Source: CAZSHB01 sp964606885
GTDB taxonomy: Bacteria; Babelota; Babeliae; Babelales; CAIQNR01
Assembly (NCBI GenBank): GCA_964606885.1
Contig: CAZSHB010000009.1
Location: forward strand, 1-43,632
Reading direction: 5' to 3'
DNA: 43,632 nt
The position numbers and the translations under genes are program-made. The notes under the pieces were generated by a model. It saw only the letters and a list, made by a program, of their open reading frames with translations, did not search any database and had not been told where the DNA came from. Every line of letters starts with the position of its first letter. Position 1 is the first letter of the stretch. Shown here piece after piece: positions 1 through 8,353 of the stretch.

Positions 1-21
1 AGACGTATCCTTGGCGAAGAC

Positions 22-97
22 TGGTGCCGGGAGACGGAATCGGACCATCGACACTGTGCTCTTCAGGCACATGCTCTACCACTGAGCTACCCCGGCA
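22..97 (-). tRNA. tRNA-Phe (GAA)
   Basis: Read on the minus strand, the acceptor arms TGCCGGG and CCCGGCA pair perfectly and are followed by an encoded CCA. The D arm is normal. The anticodon stem TGTGC/GCACA closes the loop CTGAAGA, giving anticodon GAA (phenylalanine). The gene stands alone at the window edge. Confidence 0.95.
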
Positions 98-237
98 AAC
101 AATAAGTAATTATGCGTGTAATGGTACCTATACGATAAGTTTTGTCAATTAAAAATAAAGCTAAAAGCCTAAAATGTTTTCTTTCTTGGGGTACGATAGT
201 ATGGTGAAGAAAAACTTTTTAGCTTAAAGGTTGAGTA

Positions 238-792
238 ATGAAACAGTGTGTGGGTGAAAAGAGTGTTGCGTGGTTCAGATTGGCAGAATGCATTAATCGT
301 GGGGAAAAAGAACGGGCACTTAATCTGTATCGATTATTAACCCATTCATTTCACGATCCTGCTTTTATCAAAAAATTAGAAGCCGATATTATTGCAACGT
401 TTGATAAAGAATTGGCTGTCAAAGAGTACATGCATGCGGCGCATGTGTATTGTAAGCGGGGTGATGCTAAAGAAGCGGTGTTAATTTATCAGTTGTTAGT
501 AGACCTGTTTTTGCAAACGCATAAAATAACTAAAGTCACTGAACTTTTAGACCAATTACATGAGCAACTTGATGTTGCTGACTATGCAGCGGTTACTCAA
601 TTTTTTGTTTACAAAGCCCTTGAATATAATCTATCCGATCAGGAATTGATTACTAAGTATCTGCACCAAACATTAACTATATATACCAAGTTGCATCTTG
701 ATCGTCAGCTACAACAGTGTATGGCTCGTTTGCAACTACTGAGTCAAGAATGGTCTATGCATGCTGTAAGATATGTATCTATGAATCACTAA
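238..792 (+). CDS. Hypothetical alpha-helical (TPR-like) protein
   Basis: A 184-residue protein with no signal peptide or membrane segment, so probably cytoplasmic. The sequence is almost entirely amphipathic helix. Paired helices such as GEKERALNLYRLL and GDAKEAVLIYQLLVDLF have the spacing and A/Y/L pattern of tetratricopeptide repeats, which bind other proteins. I do not recognise the family. The ATG at 238 has only a weak purine-rich site (AAAGGTTGAG) upstream. Its stop overlaps the stop of the convergent zinc-finger gene, so the two genes end tail to tail with no room for a terminator. The TPR assignment rests on pattern, not on a profile match. Confidence 0.6.
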   Translation: MKQCVGEKSVAWFRLAECINRGEKERALNLYRLLTHSFHDPAFIKKLEADIIATFDKELAVKEYMHAAHVYCKRGDAKEAVLIYQLLVDLFLQTHKITKVTELLDQLHEQLDVADYAAVTQFFVYKALEYNLSDQELITKYLHQTLTIYTKLHLDRQLQQCMARLQLLSQEWSMHAVRYVSMNH

Positions 793-2063
793 CTTTTTTT
801 CGTTTTATCATGAACTTGTAATCTATGTTTATTACGTTCTGATTCATTCATAAATGATTGGTTACAGTTGTTAACATCACATTGATAAGGTGTTGTGCCT
901 GGATGTTTATCTTTAATGTGCCTACTTACACATCCTTTATCAACGAAACTCTTATTGCACACCGGGCATGGAAAACGTATTTTTTCATGTTGTGCTCGTA
1001 TATGTTTTTTAATATTTCCTGATGTTGTAGAGATGTGGGTGCATCCTGGGAAATTACATGGATACACTGGTTTATTTTCTTGATGTGTTTGCATATGGGT
1101 TCGCATGCTACTGGTAGCGAGTATCTCCCCGCATTTTTCACATGCTATTTTTGGTTTATGACTTAACTTATGTTCTTGCAACTTGCATGCATCAAAGAAT
1201 GTAGCATTACAAGTATTGCACGCAAATGATCCATTCCTTTGATCTCTATGATCTTTTTGCATGTGCTGCTTTAAACGATAAGGTTGCCTAAAGTCTTTGT
1301 TGCATATATTGCAATACGTTTCTTGAGGAGAGTGTTTACATGTGATGTGGTTATCTAGTTTTTGTTGAGATCGATGCCTAAAGGAGCATGTATTACATAT
1401 AAAATGATGGTTTTGATTATGTGCATAATTAGTGTGTTTTGTAAGTAGATATTTATTTTGTGTTGAATAAGTACAGCCGCGCTCAATGCAGTTTAGTGTT
1501 TGAGCATTAGCTGCCATAGGATTTTCTTCTGCTTCAGATGAACTAGATGAAGAGCTGTTATCGCTGGTGTCTGAATCTGAAGAATCTGAGCTACTTGAAT
1601 CTGAATATGCGCTTGAGGATGATGAACTTTCTTGGGCAGCAGCCGCCATACCGCCATCATCTGCTGATCCCGCACTACCTGCAGTTCTTTGTACTTTGGT
1701 ATTGCAGCGTTTGTCTTGGTGTTGTGTATCTTGCGCATAGTAGGCATCATCATCATCATCATCATCTTCTTCTTCTTCTTCTATAATTCTTCTTTTAGCT
1801 TTTTGTTTGCTGGCTCGAGCTTTGGCTAATGCTTGTAGTCGAGCTTGCCGTTGTTCAAGAAAGCTAATGGTAGCATCTGGATATTCTTGCATTGCTGTCA
1901 TAGCAAGTTCGGCTTGTTGTGCTTCAGAAACCTTATCGTACTTATCTAAGCTGAGCGCTTTGATCTGTTGAGGAGTAAAAGTAGACGGTTGATCGGATGC
2001 TGGTATGAGCATTGTTTGCAAGAAGCAGCATAGTAACGCGTTAGATAGTACTGATTTTCTCAT
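789..2063 (-). CDS. Secreted multi-C2H2 zinc-finger protein (candidate host-directed effector)
   Basis: I chose the ATG at 2063, not the one at 2105, because GGGAA lies just upstream and the protein then opens with a signal peptide (MRKSVLSNALLCCF, cleavage near PASDQ). In this 424-residue numbering there is a basic, NLS-like patch (KQKAKRR, about 86-92), an acidic run (about 95-106) and long Ser/Asp tracts. From about residue 192 to the end there are eight C2H2 fingers, for example C-N-I-C-x12-H-x4-H and C-P-V-C-x12-H-x4-H. Tandem classical C2H2 fingers are typical of eukaryotic nucleic-acid or protein binding and rare in bacteria. A signal peptide plus fingers and an NLS-like patch suggests export and action in a host nucleus, but that is inference. 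A similar four-finger gene lies immediately upstream. Confidence 0.8.
   Translation of the reverse strand: MRKSVLSNALLCCFLQTMLIPASDQPSTFTPQQIKALSLDKYDKVSEAQQAELAMTAMQEYPDATISFLEQRQARLQALAKARASKQKAKRRIIEEEEEDDDDDDDAYYAQDTQHQDKRCNTKVQRTAGSAGSADDGGMAAAAQESSSSSSAYSDSSSSDSSDSDTSDNSSSSSSSEAEENPMAANAQTLNCIERGCTYSTQNKYLLTKHTNYAHNQNHHFICNTCSFRHRSQQKLDNHITCKHSPQETYCNICNKDFRQPYRLKQHMQKDHRDQRNGSFACNTCNATFFDACKLQEHKLSHKPKIACEKCGEILATSSMRTHMQTHQENKPVYPCNFPGCTHISTTSGNIKKHIRAQHEKIRFPCPVCNKSFVDKGCVSRHIKDKHPGTTPYQCDVNNCNQSFMNESERNKHRLQVHDKTKKS
1745..1780. repeat. Trinucleotide microsatellite (CAT)7(CTT)5
   Basis: Seven CAT triplets are followed directly by five CTT triplets. On the coding (minus) strand they encode the glutamate run followed by the aspartate run of the zinc-finger protein. 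Length changes in multiples of three would keep the frame and alter only the acidic tract. Confidence 0.9.
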
Positions 2064-2228
2064 TGAATTCCCTATTTTTATTACCACCCTATTCCTAATG
2101 ACCATTGTAGTTAAAGGGGTGTTCTTTTACAAGAGATAGCAAAGAGTTTGTGGGGTGATTAAAACTGTTTAATCAAGAGTGGCATAATCATGCAGTGGCT
2201 TATCTTGTAGGTAATTGCTAACTAGCTT

Positions 2229-2990
2229 TTATTGAAGCTGGAGTTTATGGACTCTTTGTTCGTGTCTATTTTTATCAGATAGTCTCTTAAATCCATGGCC
2301 ACATCGGCTGCATGGAATTAGTTTTTGTTTTTGATGGATATCTTTATTATGACGGTTGAGATTTGTTAGCGTAGAAAATGTTTTACCAGGGCATTGTGGA
2401 CAGGGAAAAGTATGACCGGTATGTATTTTTTCATGAATTCTGAGTCTTGAAGCATCTACGGCAATATATGCACATGTATTACAAGCTAAATTAGGATTTT
2501 TCTCCTCATGGATTAACATGTGCATTGATAAATTGCTGTAATAATTGTTGCATGTAGAGCATTGTTGTTTGTCTTTAGATTTTTCTTGTGGACGACAAAT
2601 GATACGAGCTATTTTTTGTTTTTTTTCAAGATCAGTTTGAGTACCAGTAACTGTCTTTATTTTTTTGTTTTTTTGATTTTGGTTCATGAGTGCAGCAGCA
2701 GTAGCAGGCGCTACTGTTGTCTCGGGAAATTTTATTCCTGCGCCTTCTAACACATGTATGGGGTCTTGTTGTGCATATACGGGGGTGGGAAATGGTACTA
2801 GTATTTGAGGGTCTTCGTATTTATACATACCAATCATGCTATTATCTGTTTCAGAATCTGAGTCTGTGTCACTATATTCACTGCTTAAATAAGCTACGTT
2901 GGTATCATTATCTGAGCAATAAGTATTGATAGGCGTTGTCAGCAAGTTTGCAAGAAGTATAAAAAGTGCTTTTTTTGATTGTGCGATCAT
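2229..2990 (-). CDS. Secreted four-finger C2H2 zinc-finger protein
   Basis: A 253-residue protein. Residues 1-25 form a signal peptide (KKALFILLANLLTTP core), and an acidic Ser/Asp region follows (about 38-52). A basic NLS-like patch (KNKKIK, 108-112) precedes VTGTQTD (114-120). Four C2H2 fingers follow: C144-C147-H157-H161, C170-C173-H186-H190, C197-C200-H214-H219 and C227-C230-H243-H248. The HTGHTFPC link between fingers two and three resembles the TGEKP linker of eukaryotic DNA-binding fingers. It is organised like the eight-finger gene downstream on the same strand, so the two are probably paralogues. GAGGGAAA lies about 10 bases before the ATG. Export and nuclear action in a host are inferred. 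Confidence 0.8.
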   Translation of the reverse strand: MIAQSKKALFILLANLLTTPINTYCSDNDTNVAYLSSEYSDTDSDSETDNSMIGMYKYEDPQILVPFPTPVYAQQDPIHVLEGAGIKFPETTVAPATAAALMNQNQKNKKIKTVTGTQTDLEKKQKIARIICRPQEKSKDKQQCSTCNNYYSNLSMHMLIHEEKNPNLACNTCAYIAVDASRLRIHEKIHTGHTFPCPQCPGKTFSTLTNLNRHNKDIHQKQKLIPCSRCGHGFKRLSDKNRHEQRVHKLQLQ

Positions 2991-3164
2991 GGTATAAAGT
3001 TTCCCTCTAAAATATCCTAATATGCTCTTATAATAGCGGTTTCTAGCTGCTTATTCAAATAATAAGGTTTGTGGTGTGTCCGGTGCTTATATTGCAAAAG
3101 TCGGTAATAGCGGCACACTAGAAGCATCTCTTTTTTTACCCTTTACTAATAGTGAAAAAACGCC

Positions 3165-6100
3165 GTGGAAAAACATTTTACTCACTTGCACTTGCATACA
3201 GAATATTCTCTTTTAGATGGTGCCATTCGTTTAGAACAGCTTGTGGACTATGGTAAGCAGCATAAGCTTAAAGCGTTAGCCATGACGGATCATGGTAATA
3301 TTTTTGGTGCAGTAAAGTTTTTTCAGTTGGCTAAAAAGGCAGGCATTAAGCCGATTATTGGCATGGAGGCATACTTTACACAAGATGCATCTATACGCTC
3401 AGCAGATGATAAGTATTATCATTTGATTCTGTTGGTACAGAACGAGATTGGGTATCGCAACTTATGTAAATTAATTTCGTATTCGTTTAAAGAAGGTTTC
3501 TACTTTAAACCCCGTATCGATTACAAAGTGCTCCAGCAGTACAACGAAGGATTGATTGTTACTACAGCGTGCCTTGGTGGGCATATTCCTAAATTACTCA
3601 AAGAACAAAATTTTGCTGAAGTTGATAAAAAAGTTGATTGGTTTTTACAGGTATTTGGACCAGAACGTTTTTATTTAGAAGTGCAGCCAGAAGATCAACA
3701 AGAGCAAACTATTTTAAATCATCAATTGTACGATCTATCGGCACGGCGCGGTATTCAGTTGGTTGCTGCAGGTGATTGTCATTATCCAAATTTGTCGGAT
3801 CACAAAGCGCACGAAGTTATGCTATCGGTCCAAACACACGGTAAATTGAGTGACCCTGATAGATATACGTTTGGTAATTGTCGTACCTACATGCGTACGC
3901 CTGTAGAGATGTTAGAGATCTTTAAAGACCATCCCGAGGCAGTGTGGAACTCAGGTAAGATTGCAGATTCGTGTAATTTTGAATTTAAAACGGGCGTATT
4001 GCATTTTCCTAATTATCAGGTGCCAGAAACCTACACTCAAGAATCGTATTTTAAAAAATTATGCCAAGAAGGTTTAGATGCACTCTTTGCAGGTGAATAT
4101 ATTCCAGCTGATGCACGTGCTGAATATCAGGCGCGTTTAGATTTAGAAGTCGATCTGATTACTAAGATGGGCTATATCGGGTACTTTTTGGTAGTGGGTG
4201 ATTTTATTCAATGGGCAAAAAAACAGCTCATTCCTGTTGGTCCTGGACGTGGTTCTGCAGCAGGTTCGCTCGTTGCATGGGCGCTCCAAATTACTAATAT
4301 TGATCCTATAAAATACAATTTACTTTTTGAACGATTCTTAAATCCAGAACGTGTGTCCATGCCCGATATCGATATCGACTTTTGTATTGATGGTCGAGAA
4401 CGGGTGATCGACTATGTACGTGAAAAATACGGGCATGATAATGTGTGTCAGATTATTACGTTTGGTACCATGATGGCTAAAGGTGTACTCAAAGACGTTG
4501 CGCGCGTTCTAAGTATTCCATTTGAAGATGCTAATGCCCTTACAGCGCTTATTCCCAACCAATTAAATATTTCACTCAAAGAAGCAAAAGAACAAGAACC
4601 AAAGCTCCAAGAAATGATCGATAGCAATCCGCACGTTGCTAATTTATTTGAAATTGCAGAACGGTTAGAAGGCCTTACGCGCCATGCATCAAAGCATGCA
4701 GCGGGCATTGTTATATCGCCAGAACGTATTGACGAAGTGTTGCCCGTGTATGTGCCTCCAAAAACAACAGATTTGGTGACTCAATATGCTATGACCGAGC
4801 TTGAAACACTCGGCTTTTTAAAGATGGACTTTTTGGGTCTTAAAACGCTTACTTTAATTGATAAAACGGTAAAACTGATTCGTGAACAACATGGCGTTGA
4901 CCTGGTTGTTGATAAGCTGCCATTAGATGATACTAAAACATTCGCGTTACTTGGTGCGGGTAATACCTCAGGCGTGTTCCAGCTTGAATCGAGCGGACTA
5001 AAAGAAGTGTTGCGTAAACTGCAGCCAAGTAAGTTTGAAGATATTATTGCAGTAAACGCTTTGTATCGACCAGGACCATTAGGTTCAGGCATGGTTGACG
5101 ACTTTATTGAACGTCGACATGGTCGTCAAAAAGTTACCTATCTGCTACCAGAGTTGGCAGAAGTTTTGGAAGAAACGTACGGCGTTATTGTGTACCAAGA
5201 ACAGGTGATGAAAATTGCTTCTGTGATAGGTGGTTACAGTCTTGGGGAAGCGGATATTCTGCGCCGAGCAATGGGTAAGAAAAAAGCCGAAGTGATGGCT
5301 GAGCAATCGGCGATCTTTGTGAGTAAATCCCAAGCGCGTGGTAAAGACCCTAAAAAAGCACAAGAACTGTTTGATTTGATGGCCTACTTTGCAGGATACG
5401 GTTTTAATAAATCCCACTCTGCTGCGTATGCCATGATTGCGTATCAGACCGCGTATTTAAAAGCGAACTATCCAGCAGAATTTATGGCAGCACTCATTAC
5501 GCTTGAAGCCACGCATGCAGAAAAGATGGCTTTTTATCTTGAAGAAGCAAAAAGTATGAAGTTAGTTATCCATCCACCATCTATTGCACAATCGCAGATA
5601 GATTTTAGTGTTAAAAATGGTGTCATAGTGTTTGGGTTGCAAGGGGTTAAAAACGTTGGTCTTGCTGCGTTAGAAAATATTATTGCTGAGCGGGCTAAAA
5701 AACCATTTTACGATATGCTCGATTTTGCAAGCAGAGTTGATTTGCGTACTGTTAATAAACGGGTTGTTGAGCATCTTATTTGGGCAGGTGCGTTTGATGG
5801 TATGCCGGGTAATCGTGCACAAAAAACGGAAGAACTCAGTCTTATTTTTGATACAGCGGTAGAAAAAAAGAAAGCATTACTCACTGGCCAAATGGGGCTG
5901 TTTGATGCGCCAAAACGGGATACTGGTACACAAGAAGTGTATGTGTATCAGCCACGGCCTGAATGGTCAGATAAAGAAAAATTAGAAAAAGAAAAAGAAG
6001 TGATGGGGTTTTATGTGAGCGCTCATCCACTTGATACGTATAAACAGCAGTTATCCGTATTGTCCCTCCAATCGTTTGAACAGGCGTTATTTCTTGCACA

Positions 6101-6602
6101 AAAAGAACCGGGCAAAGAGCACGAAGTGGTGTGTTGCGGTATTTTAAAAAGCAAACGAACTATTAACACCAAAAAGGGTGATAAAATGGCGTTTGTACAA
6201 GTTGAAGATTATACGCAATCTGCTGAACTAGTAGTGTTTCCAACGTTGTATAAAAAAGCGGAAAGTTGGTTGAACGAGTATGATGCTTTTATTATCAAAG
6301 GTACGTTAGAAGCTGGCAGCACCAGCTGTAAATTGTTAGCAAATGAGATTGTGCCGCTTGAGTTGTTTTTCCAAGAATGGAAAACCATTCATCATGCTGT
6401 TTTAAAGTTACCAGAAGGTGTTACGCCTGATAGCGTTCGTCAGATTAATGGTTTGTTACCAAAAGGTAAGATTCCGTTGATGGTGCAGTTTCAAGAGAAT
6501 GGTAAGTCACTTCTGTTAAAAACAAAGCAAACTGTTGGCTTAGATTTGTCACTTGTTGAACAACTTAAAGCACGGGATGTGCAGTTGGTGTGTCAGATTT
6601 AA
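3165..6602 (+). CDS. dnaE: DNA polymerase III subunit alpha
   Basis: The replicative DNA polymerase catalytic subunit, 1145 residues, normal for DnaE. The N-terminal PHP domain has its full metal-ligand set: H9xH11, D18, H43, E68, H86, a Cys in ACLGGH and the D-x-H of AAGDCH. The polymerase core has GPGRGSAAGS and catalytic aspartates D401 and D403 (PDIDIDF), with D555 (KMDFLGL). Fingers (NKSHSAAYAMIAYQTAYLKA), a helix-hairpin-helix region and a C-terminal OB fold (CCGILKSKRTINTKKGDKMA) follow. The start is a GTG with no obvious ribosome-binding site, chosen because HLHLHTEYSLLDGA sits at the expected distance. A diverged copy of its last 18 codons lies just after the stop. Confidence 0.97.
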   Translation: MEKHFTHLHLHTEYSLLDGAIRLEQLVDYGKQHKLKALAMTDHGNIFGAVKFFQLAKKAGIKPIIGMEAYFTQDASIRSADDKYYHLILLVQNEIGYRNLCKLISYSFKEGFYFKPRIDYKVLQQYNEGLIVTTACLGGHIPKLLKEQNFAEVDKKVDWFLQVFGPERFYLEVQPEDQQEQTILNHQLYDLSARRGIQLVAAGDCHYPNLSDHKAHEVMLSVQTHGKLSDPDRYTFGNCRTYMRTPVEMLEIFKDHPEAVWNSGKIADSCNFEFKTGVLHFPNYQVPETYTQESYFKKLCQEGLDALFAGEYIPADARAEYQARLDLEVDLITKMGYIGYFLVVGDFIQWAKKQLIPVGPGRGSAAGSLVAWALQITNIDPIKYNLLFERFLNPERVSMPDIDIDFCIDGRERVIDYVREKYGHDNVCQIITFGTMMAKGVLKDVARVLSIPFEDANALTALIPNQLNISLKEAKEQEPKLQEMIDSNPHVANLFEIAERLEGLTRHASKHAAGIVISPERIDEVLPVYVPPKTTDLVTQYAMTELETLGFLKMDFLGLKTLTLIDKTVKLIREQHGVDLVVDKLPLDDTKTFALLGAGNTSGVFQLESSGLKEVLRKLQPSKFEDIIAVNALYRPGPLGSGMVDDFIERRHGRQKVTYLLPELAEVLEETYGVIVYQEQVMKIASVIGGYSLGEADILRRAMGKKKAEVMAEQSAIFVSKSQARGKDPKKAQELFDLMAYFAGYGFNKSHSAAYAMIAYQTAYLKANYPAEFMAALITLEATHAEKMAFYLEEAKSMKLVIHPPSIAQSQIDFSVKNGVIVFGLQGVKNVGLAALENIIAERAKKPFYDMLDFASRVDLRTVNKRVVEHLIWAGAFDGMPGNRAQKTEELSLIFDTAVEKKKALLTGQMGLFDAPKRDTGTQEVYVYQPRPEWSDKEKLEKEKEVMGFYVSAHPLDTYKQQLSVLSLQSFEQALFLAQKEPGKEHEVVCCGILKSKRTINTKKGDKMAFVQVEDYTQSAELVVFPTLYKKAESWLNEYDAFIIKGTLEAGSTSCKLLANEIVPLELFFQEWKTIHHAVLKLPEGVTPDSVRQINGLLPKGKIPLMVQFQENGKSLLLKTKQTVGLDLSLVEQLKARDVQLVCQI

Positions 6603-6610
6603 TGATGTAA

Positions 6611-6664
6611 ACTGTTGGCTTGCATTGTCCTTTTAGTGAACAATTAAAAACAGGTCATCTGTAA
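6611..6664 (+). pseudogene. Diverged duplicate of the dnaE 3' end
   Basis: Codons at 6611-6664 align without gaps to dnaE codons at 6531-6584, exactly 80 bases upstream. Conceptual translation gives TVGLHCPFSEQLKTGHL and a stop, against TVGLDLSLVEQLKARDVQ in dnaE. Two of the differences are synonymous leucine codons. It is out of frame with dnaE and has no start, so it is a relic. Confidence 0.6.
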
Positions 6665-6691
6665 GTAGTATGTTGGGTAAAAGGGGGCAGT

Positions 6692-7618
6692 ATGCGTAGA
6701 AAACTTATGTTTTTGGTAATGATATTCAGTAGTACACTATACACAGCAGATAGATCTCAAAAGCCGCTTACATCAGCGGCTTTTTTGTGTATAGAACCTG
6801 ACGATACTGATGCAGAGATTATGGAAAAGATGGCAAGATTGATGCGACAAGATGCGGGTGTTGATAGTACGGATGATGAAGATTTGATTGTGCTGTCTCC
6901 AGTATGTGGAAATTCAGAAAGTTCGATGTTAGATACAGAACGTACACCTATATCATCTTGTTTATTACCAGATAATTCTCTTTTTACCATGGAATATTTA
7001 GCAGATGCAGGTGGTCTTACTCCAGATGTGACATCCTGTATTGGGCCGTGGTCAACGCACACAGTGCAAGAACCAGTTCGTGTGTATCCCCGTCTTTGTG
7101 CAGTAGCTGTACAACAAAGCATGCTGGTTGTTGCAGGTGCTGGGCCACAATTAGGTTCAGTTGCAGCAAGCGCACTATTAGAAAAAAGAAGAGAAAGAGG
7201 GCGGTTTAGAGCGAAACAGTTTAGAGAAAGAAGACATGCAGAAAAAGAACAAGCAGAGCAAGAAGCACGTGCACAAGCATTTGCTGCGTCCGTTGCAGCC
7301 TGTTCTTTTGTGCCTCTGTCTATACCACCGAGAGCAAAACAGAATAGTTTAGAATGTCCTGAAGCATTAACACTTCAAACGCTAACGCCTGAACCAGTTG
7401 CAGTATCTGAACAAGTTTCACAGTTTGTAGCTGCATCATCTACTGTTGCTAATACAAGAACAGGTGTGAGTTTGGTGTGTCCACACTGTAAAGTAACTTT
7501 TGCTTATGAAACTTGTTTTAAAAAACATATGGGCACAACAAGTGATCCTCATAAAACATGCCCCATATTGTTAAAACAGTGGAGATTGCAAGCGCGTGAT
7601 GGCAGCAAAAAACAATAA
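6692..7618 (+). CDS. Secreted protein with a basic helix and C-terminal C2H2-like finger
   Basis: A 308-residue protein with the strong site GGGGGCAG before its ATG. The signal peptide is MRRKLMFLVMIFSSTLYTA. The middle is low-complexity and Ala/Ser/Pro rich. A highly basic helix at about 164-198 (KRRERGRFRAKQFRERR, then Glu/Ala rich) could be an NLS, a nucleic-acid-binding helix or a coiled coil. The C-terminus has one finger-like motif, C263-x2-C266-x12-H279, with H287 or C290 as possible fourth ligand. That spacing is unusual for C2H2. It is related in style to the two zinc-finger genes upstream of dnaE. A terminator-like hairpin lies inside the codons directly after the signal peptide. 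No function is assigned. Confidence 0.7.
   Translation: MRRKLMFLVMIFSSTLYTADRSQKPLTSAAFLCIEPDDTDAEIMEKMARLMRQDAGVDSTDDEDLIVLSPVCGNSESSMLDTERTPISSCLLPDNSLFTMEYLADAGGLTPDVTSCIGPWSTHTVQEPVRVYPRLCAVAVQQSMLVVAGAGPQLGSVAASALLEKRRERGRFRAKQFRERRHAEKEQAEQEARAQAFAASVAACSFVPLSIPPRAKQNSLECPEALTLQTLTPEPVAVSEQVSQFVAASSTVANTRTGVSLVCPHCKVTFAYETCFKKHMGTTSDPHKTCPILLKQWRLQARDGSKKQ
6759..6786 (+). terminator. Intrinsic-terminator hairpin inside a coding region
   Basis: A perfect 10-bp stem AAAAGCCGCT/AGCGGCTTTT with a 6-base loop runs straight into a T tract. It lies 157 bases after the dnaE stop, where no other terminator is visible, yet within codons 23-32 of the secreted-protein gene. It may terminate dnaE transcription, or attenuate the gene that contains it. 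Confidence 0.7.
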
Positions 7619-7621
7619 GCT

Positions 7622-8338
7622 TTAGCCAACGTTTGAATACAAATTCTGAACGTCGTCAAGATCTTCAATAGCTGATAAGAACTCAAAAACTTTTTCTTCG
7701 TCTGCAGGAGCAACCTCAGCTTTGGTTTTTGCTACGTATTCAATTTCAGCATTATCGATTTTGAGGCCCATATCAGTGACCGCTTTCTTCACCTCTTCAA
7801 GCGCAAGCACTGCACAGGTGATAATCACTAAATCGTCTTCTTTTTCGATATTATCAATATCGTAGTCGATTAAGTTTTCTAACAGTTCGTCTTGGCTGAG
7901 TTTTGCGCCAATTGCTTTGATAACGCCTTTCTTTTCAAACATCCAGCTGACAGCACCATTTTCTGCAACGTTGCCACCTTTGCGTGAGAATGCATGGCGT
8001 ACTTCTGCAACGGCACGGTTCTTGTTGTCAGTAAGCACTTCTACAATAACGGCAACACCTGATGGTCCGTAACCTTCGTAACGCATTGCTTCATAATGCA
8101 TACCAGGAAGTTCGCCGGTACCTTTTTGGATAGCGCGCTTAACGTTTTCAAGCGGCATGTTTAAATGACGAGCTTTTTCTAACAGTGTACGTAAACGTGG
8201 ATTGCCAGCAGGATCTCCGCCGCTTTCTTTAGCACAAACAGTAATTTCTTTACTGATTTTGGTAAACGCTTTACCGCGTGATGCATCTTCTCTTGCTTTT
8301 TTGTGTTTGATATTGGCCCATTTTGAATGACCTGCCAT
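7622..8338 (-). CDS. yebC: YebC/PmpR/TACO1 family protein
   Basis: A 238-residue member of a nearly universal bacterial family, described as DNA-binding regulators and more recently linked to translation of difficult sequences such as proline runs. The signature N-terminus MAGHSKWANIKHKK is present, with NPRLRTLLEKARHLNMP and the MRYEGYGPSGVAVIVE core. I chose the ATG at 8338 over that at 8347: CGAGG directly abuts the upstream ATG but is nine bases from this one, and family members begin at MAGHSKW. It lies 15 bases downstream of ruvB on the same strand, and yebC with ruv genes is a common bacterial arrangement. Its stop is three bases from the convergent secreted-protein gene. Confidence 0.95.
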   Translation of the reverse strand: MAGHSKWANIKHKKAREDASRGKAFTKISKEITVCAKESGGDPAGNPRLRTLLEKARHLNMPLENVKRAIQKGTGELPGMHYEAMRYEGYGPSGVAVIVEVLTDNKNRAVAEVRHAFSRKGGNVAENGAVSWMFEKKGVIKAIGAKLSQDELLENLIDYDIDNIEKEDDLVIITCAVLALEEVKKAVTDMGLKIDNAEIEYVAKTKAEVAPADEEKVFEFLSAIEDLDDVQNLYSNVG

Positions 8339-8353
8339 AGCCGACATCCTCGT

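Noticed and set aside
1547..1786. Plus-strand frame ending in poly-His and poly-Leu
   Set aside because: Shadow of the CAT/CTT microsatellite in the zinc-finger gene.
7182..7290. bZIP-like basic helix in the secreted finger protein
   Set aside because: Basic residues are well placed but the invariant Asn and the leucine heptads are missing, so I call it only a basic helix.
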